A stretch of 64,000 bases of DNA from Dickeya undicola (lineage in GTDB: Bacteria > Pseudomonadota > Gammaproteobacteria > Enterobacterales > Enterobacteriaceae). A program made the position numbers and the translations under genes. Below, piece by piece: positions 17,594 to 27,090 of the stretch (within the stretch, counting starts at the first letter, position 1; each line of letters starts with the position of its first letter). The notes under the pieces were generated by a model that saw only the letters and a list, made by a program, of their open reading frames with translations, was not told the origin of the DNA and ran no database searches. The stretch covers positions 1 through 64,000 of the forward strand of contig NZ_JSYG01000026.1 in the NCBI RefSeq assembly GCF_000784735.1, given 5' to 3'.

Positions 17594-18868
17594 ATGGCAA
17601 GCAATCTGATTCAACAATTGCAAGAGCGGGGCCTGGTGGCCCAGGTAACGGACGAGGGCGCGTTAGCAGAGCGACTGGCGCAGGGGCCAATTGCACTGTA
17701 TTGCGGCTTTGATCCGACTGCCGACAGCTTGCATTTGGGACATCTGGTGCCGCTGCTGTGCCTGAAACGCTTTCAGATGGCCGGTCATAAACCAGTGGCG
17801 CTGGTGGGCGGCGCAACGGGGCTTATCGGCGATCCGAGTTTCAAAGCCGCCGAGCGTAAGCTGAATACCGAAGATACGGTACAGGAGTGGGTGGAAAAAA
17901 TCCGCCGCCAGGTCGCGCCGTTCCTGGATTTCGACTGCGGTGACAACAGCGCCGTGGCAGCTAACAACTATGACTGGTTCGGTTCCATGAACGTGCTGAC
18001 GTTTCTGCGCGATATCGGCAAGCACTTCTCCGTTAACCAGATGATCAACAAAGAAGCAGTCAAACAGCGTCTGAACCGGGACGACGTAGGTATTTCGTTC
18101 ACCGAATTCTCCTACAACCTGCTGCAGGGTTATGACTTCGCCTCGCTGAACGCGCTGCACGGCGTGGAGTTGCAGATTGGCGGCTCCGACCAGTGGGGCA
18201 ACATCACGTCTGGGATCGACCTGACCCGCCGTCTGCATCAGAAACAAGTATTCGGCCTGACCGTTCCGTTGATCACCAAGTCTGACGGCACCAAGTTCGG
18301 CAAAACTGAAAGTGGCGCGGTGTGGCTGGATCCGAAGAAAACCAGTCCGTACAAGTTCTACCAGTTCTGGATCAACACCGCTGACGCTGACGTATACCGG
18401 TTCCTGAAATTCTTCACCTTCCTTGACCTTGAAGCAATTAATGCGTTGGAAGAGGAAGACAAGAACAGCGGTGTAGCGCCGCGTGCTCAGTATGTGCTGG
18501 CGGAAGAAGTGACCCGTCTGGTGCACGGTGAAGAGGGATTGATCGCGGCTAAACGCATCACCCAGAGCTTGTTCAATGGCAACCTGAGCGACCTGACCGA
18601 AGCGGATTTCGCGCAGCTGGCACAGGACGGCGTGCCAATGGTTGAGCTGGCGACAGGCGCTGATTTGCAACAGGCGCTGGTGGATTCCGAATTGCAGCCT
18701 TCTCGTGGACAGGCGCGCAAGACCATCGCTTCCAATGCCATCACTATCAACGGCGAGAAGCAGTCAGATCCGGAATACGCCTTCACGAGTGCTGACCGTC
18801 TGTTCGGCTGTTACACTCTGCTGCGTCGGGGCAAGAAGAACTATTGCCTGGTCTGCTGGAAAGACTGA
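17594..18868 (+). CDS. tyrS: Tyrosyl-tRNA synthetase
   Basis: A class Ic aminoacyl-tRNA synthetase of 424 residues, identical in length to the E. coli enzyme. It has the HIGH-type motif in [12 protein letters not shown], tyrosine-binding residues in ADSLHLG and [10 protein letters not shown], the KMSKS-type loop KFGKTES, and a C-terminal S4 RNA-binding domain ([19 protein letters not shown]). The ATG at 17594 (MASNLIQQL) is taken rather than the in-frame upstream ATGs because of family alignment. A good terminator follows. Confidence 0.97.
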   Translation: MASNLIQQLQERGLVAQVTDEGALAERLAQGPIALYCGFDPTADSLHLGHLVPLLCLKRFQMAGHKPVALVGGATGLIGDPSFKAAERKLNTEDTVQEWVEKIRRQVAPFLDFDCGDNSAVAANNYDWFGSMNVLTFLRDIGKHFSVNQMINKEAVKQRLNRDDVGISFTEFSYNLLQGYDFASLNALHGVELQIGGSDQWGNITSGIDLTRRLHQKQVFGLTVPLITKSDGTKFGKTESGAVWLDPKKTSPYKFYQFWINTADADVYRFLKFFTFLDLEAINALEEEDKNSGVAPRAQYVLAEEVTRLVHGEEGLIAAKRITQSLFNGNLSDLTEADFAQLAQDGVPMVELATGADLQQALVDSELQPSRGQARKTIASNAITINGEKQSDPEYAFTSADRLFGCYTLLRRGKKNYCLVCWKD

Positions 18869-18878
18869 TTGATCAACC

Positions 18879-18906
18879 AAAGGGAGCGAAAGGCTCCCTT
18901 TGTTTT
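18879..18906 (+). terminator. tyrS terminator
   Basis: The stem AAAGGGAGC / GCTCCCTTT with a short loop is followed by TGTTTTT, 10 bp after the tyrS stop. Confidence 0.9.
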
Positions 18907-19016
18907 TAGGTACGTTCCCCACCATGCCGGGAAACGGGCTGACAACACCGGATAGTGCCGTATCGGTTACGCGCCGAACAGCGGAGTAAAAGCAATACGC
19001 GGGTTTATAGCAAGCG

Positions 19017-19072
19017 GCTTTATAACAATCTGTTTTATAAAACCTGTTTTATAACAATCTGTTTTATAACAA
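19017..19072. repeat. Tandem 14-15-bp repeats in the tyrS-pdxY spacer
   Basis: Four head-to-tail units of the form GTTTTATAACAATCT (the first starts GCTTTATA, the second reads GTTTTATAAAACCT, the fourth is partial). They lie 40 bp before the pdxY start, in the likely promoter or leader. Confidence 0.75.
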
Positions 19073-19112
19073 CAAGCACATCGCATTTGAGCAGGCAAGG
19101 GTAGTCACTTTC

Positions 19113-19973
19113 ATGAAAAATATACTGTCGATTCAGTCTCACGTGGTTTTCGGTCATGCCGGTAACAGCGCGGCGGAGTTTCCCATGCGCCGGATGGGCG
19201 TGAATGTCTGGCCGTTGAATACCGTGCAATTTTCCAACCATACCCAGTATGGTCAGTGGACCGGTTGTGTGATGCCAGCTGAGCATCTGACCGAGATTGC
19301 TCAAGGCATCAGTAATATCGATCACCTGAAAGACTGCGATGCGGTATTGAGTGGGTATATCGGCTCGCCGGAGCAGGGTGGGCACATCCTGGAAGTGGTT
19401 CGCCGGGTAAAAGCCGCCAATCCGCGCGCCATCTACTTCTGCGACCCGGTTATGGGGACACCAGAGAAAGGTTGCATCGTACCGGCGGGCGTGACCGATT
19501 TTCACTGTAATCAATCACTGCTGGCGAGCGACATGATAGCCCCCAATCTGCCTGAGCTGGAACTGCTGAGCGGTCGCAGCGTGCATACGGTGGATGAGGC
19601 GGTGCAGGCCAGTCGAGAACTTTGCCAGCGTGGGCCGAAACTGGTGCTGGTCAAACATTTGAGCCGTGCTGCTGCCAGTAAGGACAGCTTTGAGATGCTG
19701 CTGGTGACACCGGACGATGCCTGGCATATCCAGCGCCCGCTGGTGGATTTCGGGCCGCGCCAGCCGGTTGGTGTGGGTGATTTGACCAGCGGTTTGCTGC
19801 TGGTGAATTTGCTGAAAGGTGTTGCGCCGGAAAAAGCGCTGGAACATACCACCGCAGCGGTCTATGAAGTGATGCTGGTGACGAAAGAAATGGAACAGTA
19901 CGAACTGCAACTGGTGGCGGCACAGGATGGCATTGTGCAGCCACGACATCACTTCCAGGCCGTTCGTCTCTAA
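19113..19973 (+). CDS. pdxY: Pyridoxal kinase PdxY
   Basis: Phosphorylates pyridoxal to PLP in the B6 salvage route. It has 286 residues and belongs to the ribokinase fold. The N-terminus [20 protein letters not shown] is diagnostic, with [15 protein letters not shown] in the middle and the anion-hole region [17 protein letters not shown] near residue 225. It follows tyrS as in E. coli and converges on gstA across a hairpin. Confidence 0.96.
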   Translation: MKNILSIQSHVVFGHAGNSAAEFPMRRMGVNVWPLNTVQFSNHTQYGQWTGCVMPAEHLTEIAQGISNIDHLKDCDAVLSGYIGSPEQGGHILEVVRRVKAANPRAIYFCDPVMGTPEKGCIVPAGVTDFHCNQSLLASDMIAPNLPELELLSGRSVHTVDEAVQASRELCQRGPKLVLVKHLSRAAASKDSFEMLLVTPDDAWHIQRPLVDFGPRQPVGVGDLTSGLLLVNLLKGVAPEKALEHTTAAVYEVMLVTKEMEQYELQLVAAQDGIVQPRHHFQAVRL

Positions 19974-19993
19974 TCTAAACGGCCATTAGCTCA

Positions 19994-20018
19994 ACAACGG
20001 GGCATAACGTCCCGTTGT
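19994..20018. terminator. Hairpin between pdxY and gstA
   Basis: The stem ACAACGGG / CCCGTTGT with a 9-nt loop lies in the convergent spacer; no long T run is seen. Confidence 0.5.
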
Positions 20019-20050
20019 ATTCATCGATTTGGTATCCTGCTATCAAGGCG

Positions 20051-20665
20051 TCAGTATTTGACCTCAAGCCCTTCCGCCGTCAGCGCTTTTTCCACCGCAG
20101 GCCGCCCGGAGACACGATCCAGATAAGCTGTCAGCGCCGGGAACTGAATCAGGTCGAACTTCAGATCGTGCGCCCAGCGACAGATCGTGAACAGGTAAGC
20201 GTCGGCGACGCCAAAGCGGTTGCCCACCAGATAATCGTGTTCGCTCAACACCTGGTTCAGATAGCGGAAGCGTTGCTCCAGATAGCTTTTCAGCAAATCT
20301 TTGTACAGCTCCGGTGTACCGGGGCGGAACAGAGGCGTAAAGGACTTGTGCAGCTCAGTAGAGATGTAGGCCAGCCACTCGATAGCGCGATAATGATGAA
20401 TCGTGCTGGACGGTGCGATCAAATTGTATTGCGGTGCTTTGTCCGCCAGATACAGGGCGATGGCAATGGTTTCCGTCAGAATGGTGCCGTCATCCAACGC
20501 CAGTGCTGGAACCATGCCTTTCGGGTTGATCTGTAGGTAATCATCTCCCTGTTCGGTTTTTTTGGTGCGCAGGTCGACGTTCACCAGCGTGAACTTGGTC
20601 CGGGTCTCGTGCAGAATAATGTGAGAAAACAGTGAGCAACTTCCCGGTTTGTAATAGAGTTTCAT
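20051..20665 (-). CDS. gstA: Glutathione S-transferase
   Basis: A cytosolic beta-class glutathione transferase of 204 residues conjugating glutathione to electrophiles. The N-terminal thioredoxin-like domain (MKLYYKPGSCSLFSHIILHE) carries the Cys10-type active residue, and NPKGMVPALALDDGTILTE forms the glutathione site. The helical C-domain contains ELHKSFTPLFRP and FGVADAYLFTICRW, both close to E. coli GstA. It is next to pdxY, as in E. coli. A LacI/PurR-like palindrome lies upstream at 20728-20743. Confidence 0.93.
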   Translation of the reverse strand: MKLYYKPGSCSLFSHIILHETRTKFTLVNVDLRTKKTEQGDDYLQINPKGMVPALALDDGTILTETIAIALYLADKAPQYNLIAPSSTIHHYRAIEWLAYISTELHKSFTPLFRPGTPELYKDLLKSYLEQRFRYLNQVLSEHDYLVGNRFGVADAYLFTICRWAHDLKFDLIQFPALTAYLDRVSGRPAVEKALTAEGLEVKY

Positions 20666-21173
20666 TCGCCATTCCTTCAGTAAACGTCTTTGCGGTGAGT
20701 CGCAGTGTTAGGTAAAGGTGTTAACAACGGTAAACGTTTTCACATGATCGTGTAAATCATATTGCTATAAATCAGTGAGGCTAGATGTGCGCGGCATCGC
20801 AAGATAAGAGTGCTGTGAAATCAACGCACTGCCGGGCCATCGCTTTCTCCTTACATCCTTGCCCAAGACTGAACAGTCTCCTTCCTATTGTTATCGGTTG
20901 CATCACGGGAATATTCACTTTCGCACAGAGTTTATCGTGCTATTAACAATGTCTTGCCATTTAGTGTGTTGCAAATGTTTAAGTAACCGCTTTTGTTATT
21001 TACAAATAAGCGATGCCCGCTGTCGTAACACGATGTCATTACGATGTTTTTTGCATGGTGGCAAGAGTCATAGGAATTGTATCTTGTCCCTTGTGCTAAA
21101 CCTATGGATGCAGTATTAGTGAATAATGGCCTAATGCCATGATCCATAAAATAAAATTATAGAGGAGCAAGGA
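20666..21173. other. gstA-binding protein gene spacer (508 bp)
   Basis: A divergent spacer with no credible gene. It holds a PurR/LacI-like site at 20728-20743 and presumably both promoters. dtpA, which follows gstA in E. coli, is absent. Confidence 0.45.
20728..20743. promoter_or_regulatory. LacI/PurR-family-like operator upstream of gstA
   Basis: CGGTAAACGTTTTCAC shares the ten-base stretch AAACGTTTTC with the PurR consensus but has T where C is expected in GCAAACG. It could be a PurR or other LacI-family site. It is not supported beyond similarity. Confidence 0.3.
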
Positions 21174-22793
21174 ATGACGATAGACAAGGGTTGGCTGGCA
21201 TCAATACTCGGTGTATTGAGCCTTACTGCGGTTTCGGTGCAGGCGGCGGTGGTGCCTGCCGGTGTGCAACTGGCGGATAAACAGGAACTGGTACGTGCCA
21301 ACGGTTCCGAACCAGCATCGCTGGACCCGCATAAAGTAGAAAGCGATGTGGAAGGCAACCTTATCCATGATTTTTTCGAAAAACTGGTATCGGTGCGTGA
21401 TGATGGCACCGTAGTGCCGGGGCTGGCGGATCGCTGGGAAAACAAAGATAACCAGGTCTGGACCTTCCATCTGCGTCCGGGGCTGAAATGGTCTGACGGT
21501 AGCCCAATCACCGCCGATGACGTGGTGTTCAGCTGGCAGCGTCTGATAGACCCCAAAACGTTGTCACCGTACCAGAGCTACGTTGGCAGTATGCATGTGG
21601 TGAACGCCGCCGACATCATCGCTGGCAAGAAAAGCCCGCAGGAGTTGGGCATCAAGGCGCTGGACACACAGACCGTACAGGTCACGCTGGATCAGCCGTT
21701 GTCCTATTTCCTGCCGATGGTAGACCATTATGTGATGGTCACTGTTCCTAAAGCGGCGATTGAGAAATTCGGCGACAAATGGACCCAAACCGCCAATTTT
21801 GTCGGCAGCGGTCCGTTTATTCCCAGCGAATGGGTGGTCAACGAGCGTATCACCGCTAAGCGTAACCCCAACTACTGGGATAATGCCCACACCGTGCTGA
21901 ACAAGGTGACCTATCTGGTGATTGTCTCCAACACCGCTGAAGTAAACCGCTATAAAGCCGGTGAAGTGGATGCGACTTACACCATGCCCAGTCAGTTGTT
22001 CAAATCGCTGAAAGAAGAACTGCCGAACGAAGTCAAAGTCACGCCGTTTCTCTCCACCTATATTTATCGCTTCAATACCCAGAAACCGCCGTTCAATGAC
22101 CCACGCGTCCGACGTGCGCTGGATCTGGCGCTGGACAAAAGCGTGATTGCCGACAAGGTGTTGGGGCAAGGCCAGGTGCCGGCGTATAACTATGTGCCGC
22201 GCGGCATGGCTGGTTATACCAGCAACCAGCCGGAATGGGCCGGCTGGACGCAGCAGCAGCGCAACGCCGAAGCGAAAAAACTGCTGAAGGAAGCGGGCTA
22301 CGACCAAAGCCATCCGCTGAAATTCCAGTTGCTGTACAACACCTCCGAATCACACCAGAAAATCGCCATCGCCGCCGCGTCAATGTGGAAGCAGAATCTC
22401 GGCGCGCAAGCCACGTTGATGAATCAGGAGTGGAAAACGCTGCTGGATACCTCGCGTATCGGTAACTTTGAGGTGGTGAGAGGCTCCTGGGGGGCCGACT
22501 ATAACGAACCGTCGACCTATTTTGATACCCTGCGCGCCAACGACAGCAACAACACCGGCAAATTCAATGATAAAGCCTATGACGAGGTGCTGGATAAGGC
22601 GGTGAAGGCGTCGTCACTGGACGAACGTAATACGCTCTATCATCAGGCGGAGACTATCCTGCAACAGCAAATGCCGTTGATCCCGATTTACTACTACGTG
22701 CGCAGCCAGATGGTGAAGCCGTATGTCGGTGGGTTTAAGCCCGACTTGAAAGGGGATTACTACAGTAAGGATATTTACATTATCAAGCATTGA
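21174..22793 (+). CDS. Periplasmic oligopeptide-binding protein (OppA/MppA type)
   Basis: A solute-binding protein of the SBP_bac_5 family for a peptide ABC transporter, 539 residues. It has an N-terminal signal peptide ending near SVQAA, then LVRANGSEPASLDPHK, LRPGLKWSDGSPITADDVVF, NTQKPPFNDPRVRRAL and a C-terminal KDIYIIKH, all typical of OppA and MppA. Residues such as SLDPHK and the DPRVRRALDLALDKS block favour OppA over MppA, but no oppBCDF follows, so it is an orphan subunit. AGGAGCAAGGA precedes the ATG. A 13-bp hairpin follows the stop. Confidence 0.88.
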   Translation: MTIDKGWLASILGVLSLTAVSVQAAVVPAGVQLADKQELVRANGSEPASLDPHKVESDVEGNLIHDFFEKLVSVRDDGTVVPGLADRWENKDNQVWTFHLRPGLKWSDGSPITADDVVFSWQRLIDPKTLSPYQSYVGSMHVVNAADIIAGKKSPQELGIKALDTQTVQVTLDQPLSYFLPMVDHYVMVTVPKAAIEKFGDKWTQTANFVGSGPFIPSEWVVNERITAKRNPNYWDNAHTVLNKVTYLVIVSNTAEVNRYKAGEVDATYTMPSQLFKSLKEELPNEVKVTPFLSTYIYRFNTQKPPFNDPRVRRALDLALDKSVIADKVLGQGQVPAYNYVPRGMAGYTSNQPEWAGWTQQQRNAEAKKLLKEAGYDQSHPLKFQLLYNTSESHQKIAIAAASMWKQNLGAQATLMNQEWKTLLDTSRIGNFEVVRGSWGADYNEPSTYFDTLRANDSNNTGKFNDKAYDEVLDKAVKASSLDERNTLYHQAETILQQQMPLIPIYYYVRSQMVKPYVGGFKPDLKGDYYSKDIYIIKH

Positions 22794-22799
22794 TGATGA

Positions 22800-22827
22800 C
22801 ACGCCAGGCGGTTGACCGCCTGGCGTG
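22800..22827. terminator. Hairpin between the oligopeptide-binding gene and ribA
   Basis: A perfect 13-bp inverted repeat (CACGCCAGGCGGT / ACCGCCTGGCGTG) with a 2-nt loop, in the convergent spacer. There is no T run. Confidence 0.6.
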
Positions 22828-22867
22828 ATGAACGTATTGGATGATAATACTTATTTGATGATGAGGG

Positions 22868-23461
22868 CTATTTGGTGTCCAGCAGGTGACCCATTTTGGC
22901 TGCTTTGGTCGCCAGATAGTGTTCGTTTTTCGGGTTACGGCCGACAATCAGCGGCACACGTTCTACGATGTTGATGCCCGCTTCGCTCAGAATCGTCACC
23001 TTTTTCGGGTTGTTGGTGAGCAGGCGTACAGCTTCCACATTCAACAGCTTGAACATGTCGGCGCACAGCGTGAAGTCACGCTCATCCGCGGCAAAACCCA
23101 GTTGGTGGTTGGCTTCCACCGTGTCGGCACCCTGATCCTGTAAGGCATAAGCCCGGATCTTATTCAACAGCCCGATGTTGCGCCCTTCCTGACGGTGATA
23201 CAGCAGTACACCGCGCCCTTCTTCGGCAATGTGATTCAGCGCGGCTTCTAACTGAAAACCGCAATCACAACGCAGGCTAAACAGTGCATCACCGGTCAAA
23301 CATTCAGAGTGTACTCTGGCCAGTACTGGTTCAGGGTTGGAAATATCGCCATAAACCAACGCCAGGTGATCACGCCCGGTCGCTGTTTCCTCGAATCCAA
23401 CCATCAGGAAATCGCCCCACGGGGTGGGTAGTTTGGCTTCCGCCACCCGTTTTAGCTGCAT
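22868..23461 (-). CDS. ribA: GTP cyclohydrolase II
   Basis: Zinc enzyme opening GTP to 2,5-diamino-6-ribosylamino-4(3H)-pyrimidinone 5'-phosphate, the first step of riboflavin synthesis. It has 197 residues. The zinc cysteines lie in [18 protein letters not shown], and [20 protein letters not shown] and [15 protein letters not shown] are hallmark blocks. The in-frame ATG at 23473 would add four residues; homology favours 23461 ([12 protein letters not shown]). Together with ribC it gives two riboflavin genes in the window. Confidence 0.97.
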   Translation of the reverse strand: MQLKRVAEAKLPTPWGDFLMVGFEETATGRDHLALVYGDISNPEPVLARVHSECLTGDALFSLRCDCGFQLEAALNHIAEEGRGVLLYHRQEGRNIGLLNKIRAYALQDQGADTVEANHQLGFAADERDFTLCADMFKLLNVEAVRLLTNNPKKVTILSEAGINIVERVPLIVGRNPKNEHYLATKAAKMGHLLDTK

Positions 23462-23714
23462 GTTAATCTCCAACGCATAAATGATGAATTCCCACTCCTC
23501 ACCGGAAGAGAATTACGTATCGACGTCACCGGGCTATACCCCCAGAAAGGGGAGTCAGTTGTTCGCTAACCGGTAGCTGAATGACTCGGGATAATCGTGG
23601 TGTCGTTGACATAACTGACAAGTATTTTACGCCATACTGACAACGGCTGTCCCCTTTTTTGATAAAATTGTGAAAATTTTGTTCTAATATCCTGCTGAAT
23701 TATAGGGAGAAATA

Positions 23715-24485
23715 ATGCACGACCTGGTCAGACGCATTCTGATTGGCACAATATCATTGATGATGTTGCCCGTGTTGGTCTGGACGACGGGATGGCAGTG
23801 GCAGCCTACCGTGTCGGGGTGGTGGCTTAAGCCCTTGTTCTGGATGACGGAAACGGTATCGGCCCCTTGGGGCATTCTGACCAGTGTCGTGCTGTCGGCC
23901 TGGTTTGTCTGGTTGTTACGTATGCGAATTCGCCCGGCGTTGGTGCTGGTAACGATACTGCTCGCCAGCGTCGTACTGGGGCAGGGCGTTAAATCGGTCA
24001 TGAAAAACTGGACGCAGGAAGCCCGGCCGTTCGTGGTCTGGCTGGAGCAAGCACATCAGGTGGATGACCGCTATTTTTACTCACTGCCGCCCAGCGCGCG
24101 CGCCAGCCTGTTGGAACAGCAATTGCAGCAGGAGTCACAATTACCGTCGTGGCAGCGCCAGCACTGGCAGGAGCAGGCTGACTATTCTTTCCCGTCCGGC
24201 CATGCCATGTTTGCCGCCATCTGGGCGTTGCTGGCGGTAGGATTGCTATGGCCACGACGCCATTATGTTACGGTCTTGTTAACCCTTTTGTGGGCGAACA
24301 GTGTTATCGGCAGTCGTCTGGTGTTGGGGATGCACTGGCCGCAGGATGTAGCGACCGCGACCCTGATTAGCGCCGCGCTGGCGGTGGTGGCGGTGTGGCT
24401 GGCGCAGCACTGGTGCGGCCCATTACTTACCACCGCGGTGGCGAAGCGCGCAACCTATCATCGGCCAGCACACCCAGACGCCTGA
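23715..24485 (+). CDS. pgpB: Phosphatidylglycerophosphatase B
   Basis: An inner-membrane PAP2-type lipid phosphatase (256 residues) acting on phosphatidylglycerophosphate and undecaprenyl pyrophosphate. The three PAP2 motifs are present: K-N-W-T-Q-E-A-R-P (about residues 97-105), YSFPSGHAMFAA (about 158-169) and GSRLVLGMHWPQDV (about 195-208), with six membrane segments around them. GGGAGA lies before the ATG. It is beside ribA, as in E. coli. A hairpin follows at 24504-24538. Confidence 0.95.
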   Translation: MHDLVRRILIGTISLMMLPVLVWTTGWQWQPTVSGWWLKPLFWMTETVSAPWGILTSVVLSAWFVWLLRMRIRPALVLVTILLASVVLGQGVKSVMKNWTQEARPFVVWLEQAHQVDDRYFYSLPPSARASLLEQQLQQESQLPSWQRQHWQEQADYSFPSGHAMFAAIWALLAVGLLWPRRHYVTVLLTLLWANSVIGSRLVLGMHWPQDVATATLISAALAVVAVWLAQHWCGPLLTTAVAKRATYHRPAHPDA

Positions 24486-24503
24486 CCGTTCATGTTCGTC
24501 GAG

Positions 24504-24538
24504 CAGCAGGATGCCGACCTTTGTCTGGCATCCTGCTG
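24504..24538 (+). terminator. Hairpin after pgpB
   Basis: A 12-bp stem CAGCAGGATGCC / GGCATCCTGCTG with an 11-nt loop, 18 bp past the pgpB stop. No T tract follows. Confidence 0.55.
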
Positions 24539-24687
24539 TACCTTGTTGACTACACGTCGCCGTCAGTTTTTCCCTCTGCTATTCCCGTTAGCGTTTCCCA
24601 CCCGATGAGGAAATGTTAAGTTAATAGGGTTCACTGCCGAAATTTGGCATAATTCATCCGTTTAAGGCGATATCACAGGAAGCGAAC

Positions 24688-24996
24688 GTGAAATATATGC
24701 TGATTTTTTTTCTGGTGCTGGCGGTATTCATCGTATCGATCACGCTGGGAGCGCATAACGATCAGGTTATTACCTTCAACTATCTGCTGGCGCAGGGGGA
24801 ATACCGGTTGTCGACGTTGCTGGCAACACTGTTTGCCGCCGGTTTTGCACTCGGTTGGGTGATCTGCGGCCTGTTTTATCTGCGCCTGCGCATTGCGCTG
24901 GGACGCGAACAACGTAAAATCAAACGTCTTGAGCAGCAACTGTCTGCCCCGGAGAGTGCTGGTAGCGCCCCCTCCGCTGAGTCAGCTACCCACTAA
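24688..24996 (+). CDS. lapA: Lipopolysaccharide assembly protein A
   Basis: A 102-residue inner-membrane protein (YciS) with two membrane helices and a cytoplasmic basic coiled tail (GREQRKIKRLEQQLS). It partners LapB in controlling LPS synthesis. The start is GTG (GTGAAATATATG) with an AGGA site upstream, and the sequence MKYMLIFFLVLAVFIVSITL aligns from its first residue with E. coli LapA. It is 11 bp upstream of lapB, in one operon. Confidence 0.94.
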   Translation: MKYMLIFFLVLAVFIVSITLGAHNDQVITFNYLLAQGEYRLSTLLATLFAAGFALGWVICGLFYLRLRIALGREQRKIKRLEQQLSAPESAGSAPSAESATH

Positions 24997-25007
24997 GGAT
25001 CGCGTCC

Positions 25008-26177
25008 ATGCTAGAACTGCTGTTTCTGTTGCTGCCGGTTGCCGCCGCCTATGGCTGGTATATGGGGCGCAGGAGTGCACAGCAGGACAGACAGGACGAA
25101 ACCAACCGCCTGTCACGTGAATACGTCACTGGGGTGAACTTTCTGCTGTCTAACCAGCAGGATAAGGCCGTTGAGCTGTTTCTCGACATGCTCAAAGATG
25201 ACAGCAATACCTTCGAAGCTCACCTGACCCTCGGCAACCTGTTTCGCTCGCGCGGCGAGGTGGATCGCGCCATCCGCATCCATCAGGCGCAGACCGAAAG
25301 CGCTTCCCTCAGTTTTGAACAGCGGCTGCTGGCGGTACAGCAACTGGGCCGTGATTACATGGTGGCAGGGTTGTACGACCGCGCCGAAGAAATCTTCAAG
25401 CAACTGGTGGATGAAGAAGACTTTCGCGTTGGTGCGTTGCAGCAGCTACTGCAGATTTATCAGTTCACCAGCGACTGGCCGAATGCCATCGACACCGCCG
25501 AAAAACTGGTCAAACTGGGCAAAACGCAGTTGCGCAGCGAAATCGCCCATTTCTATTGCGAGCAATCGCTACAGGCGATGGGCAGTGATGATCTCGACAA
25601 GGCGATGGCGATGCTGAAAAAGGCCTCCGCCGCAGATAACCAATGCGCCCGCGTGTCTATCATGCTGGGGCGCATCTATATGGCGCAGCAAAATTATGCC
25701 CAGGCTGTAGCCGTGTTGCAGCAAGTGTTGGAGCAGGATATGGAGCTGGTCAGTGAAACGCTGCCCATGCTGCAGGAGTGCTATCGTCATCTGCAACAGC
25801 CGGAAAACTGGGCCGCGTTTCTGCGCCGCTGTGTTGAAGAGAAAAGCGGTTCCACCGCGGACCTGATGATGGCTGATGTGCTGGAACAGTATGAAAGTAC
25901 CGAATCGGCTCAGACTTACGTCACCCGCCAGTTGCAGCGTCATCCCACCATGCGGGTGTTCCATCGTTTGATCGATTACCACCAGCGTGAAGCGGAAGAT
26001 GGTCGTGCCAAGGAAAGCTTGCTGGTGCTGCGCAACATGGTTGGCGAACAGATTCAGGCCAAGCCGCGCTATCGCTGTCACAAATGCGGCTTCACTTCGC
26101 AGTCGCTCTATTGGCATTGTCCTTCCTGTCGGACCTGGGCCAGCGTGAAACCTATCCGTGGGTTAGATGGGGAATAA
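25008..26177 (+). CDS. lapB: Lipopolysaccharide assembly protein B
   Basis: A 389-residue membrane-anchored TPR protein (YciM), the adaptor that directs FtsH to degrade LpxC and so limits LPS output. An N-terminal anchor (LELLFLLLPVAAAYGWYMG) is followed by about nine TPR-like helical pairs and a C-terminal rubredoxin-type zinc site with CHKCGF and CPSC. It is essential in E. coli. The operon order lapA-lapB-pyrF-yciH matches E. coli. Confidence 0.96.
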   Translation: MLELLFLLLPVAAAYGWYMGRRSAQQDRQDETNRLSREYVTGVNFLLSNQQDKAVELFLDMLKDDSNTFEAHLTLGNLFRSRGEVDRAIRIHQAQTESASLSFEQRLLAVQQLGRDYMVAGLYDRAEEIFKQLVDEEDFRVGALQQLLQIYQFTSDWPNAIDTAEKLVKLGKTQLRSEIAHFYCEQSLQAMGSDDLDKAMAMLKKASAADNQCARVSIMLGRIYMAQQNYAQAVAVLQQVLEQDMELVSETLPMLQECYRHLQQPENWAAFLRRCVEEKSGSTADLMMADVLEQYESTESAQTYVTRQLQRHPTMRVFHRLIDYHQREAEDGRAKESLLVLRNMVGEQIQAKPRYRCHKCGFTSQSLYWHCPSCRTWASVKPIRGLDGE

Positions 26178-26274
26178 CTTCCCCGTTGTGCGTTGTGGTT
26201 TGCTATTTGGCTTATTAGTTACAACATACTAATCGAGCCTGCTATCTGGCGCAGCGGTTGAGCTATTGTGTGGT

Positions 26275-26304
26275 TTGGCATTTACCCGCAGGGGCGGGTA
26301 GAAT
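26275..26304 (+). promoter_or_regulatory. Probable sigma-70 promoter of pyrF
   Basis: A -35 TTGGCA and a -10 TAGAAT are separated by 18 bp, with a GC-rich spacer (CCCGCAGGGGCGGG). The promoter lies 27 bp before the pyrF start. Confidence 0.5.
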
Positions 26305-26331
26305 GCGCGGCGGAAATGATTTAACTCACTC

Positions 26332-27090
26332 ATGCTTAACGACGGGATCACACCAGTGAACGGCTCAAACACCTCTTCGAATACCACGGTTACAGGCTCT
26401 CCGATAATTGTTGCGCTGGATTATGCCGATCAGCGTGCGGCCTATGACTTTGTTGATCGCATCGATCCGAAAGACTGTCGGTTGAAAGTCGGCAAAGAGA
26501 TGTTCACTTTATTTGGGCCGCAACTGGTCAAAGATTTGCAACAACGCGGTTTTGAGGTGTTTCTTGATCTTAAATTCCACGATATTCCCAATACCACGGC
26601 CAGAGCCGTGGCCGCTGCGGCGGAGCTGGGGGTATGGATGGTCAATGTGCACGCCAGCGGCGGCGCACGTATGATGACGGCGGCGCGTGAAGCGCTGACG
26701 CCGTTCGGCAACGACGCGCCGTTGCTGATTGCGGTGACGGTGCTGACCAGCATGGATGACGCGGATCTCCAGGGGTTGGGCATCACCCTGTCTCCTGCCG
26801 AGCAGGCGGAGAAGCTAGCGCGGCTGACGCAGCAATGCGGTCTGGATGGTGTGGTCTGTTCCGCCCATGAAGCCGTGCGGTTGAAGCAAGTCTGCGGTGC
26901 CGATTTCCGACTGGTGACGCCCGGAATTCGCCCTGCGGGCAGCGATGCGGGTGATCAACGCCGTATCATGACACCGCAGCAGGCACAGCAGGCCGGGGTG
27001 GACTACATGGTGATTGGTCGCCCGATTACGCAGTCTGCTGAACCCGCTCAGACGCTGAAAACTATTCTGGCTTCGCTGGGAGGTCAATGA
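26332..27090 (+). CDS. pyrF: Orotidine 5'-phosphate decarboxylase
   Basis: Catalyses OMP to UMP, the last step of pyrimidine synthesis. It has 252 residues as called. The signature [13 protein letters not shown] carries the catalytic Asp-Lys-Asp set, with [12 protein letters not shown] and the C-terminal [17 protein letters not shown] and [11 protein letters not shown]. The N-terminal 20 residues are variable; a GTG at 26356 could be the start instead, since no clear ribosome site marks either. It overlaps yciH by one base. Confidence 0.95.
   Translation: MLNDGITPVNGSNTSSNTTVTGSPIIVALDYADQRAAYDFVDRIDPKDCRLKVGKEMFTLFGPQLVKDLQQRGFEVFLDLKFHDIPNTTARAVAAAAELGVWMVNVHASGGARMMTAAREALTPFGNDAPLLIAVTVLTSMDDADLQGLGITLSPAEQAEKLARLTQQCGLDGVVCSAHEAVRLKQVCGADFRLVTPGIRPAGSDAGDQRRIMTPQQAQQAGVDYMVIGRPITQSAEPAQTLKTILASLGGQ

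Noticed and set aside
17663-18670. 335-codon frame opposite tyrS
   Set aside because: Shadow of tyrS; composition follows the antisense codon pattern.
21564-22313. 249-codon frame opposite the oligopeptide-binding gene
   Set aside because: Antisense shadow; no domain.
23462-23473. Four extra residues on RibA
   Set aside because: E. coli and related RibA begin at [10 protein letters not shown].
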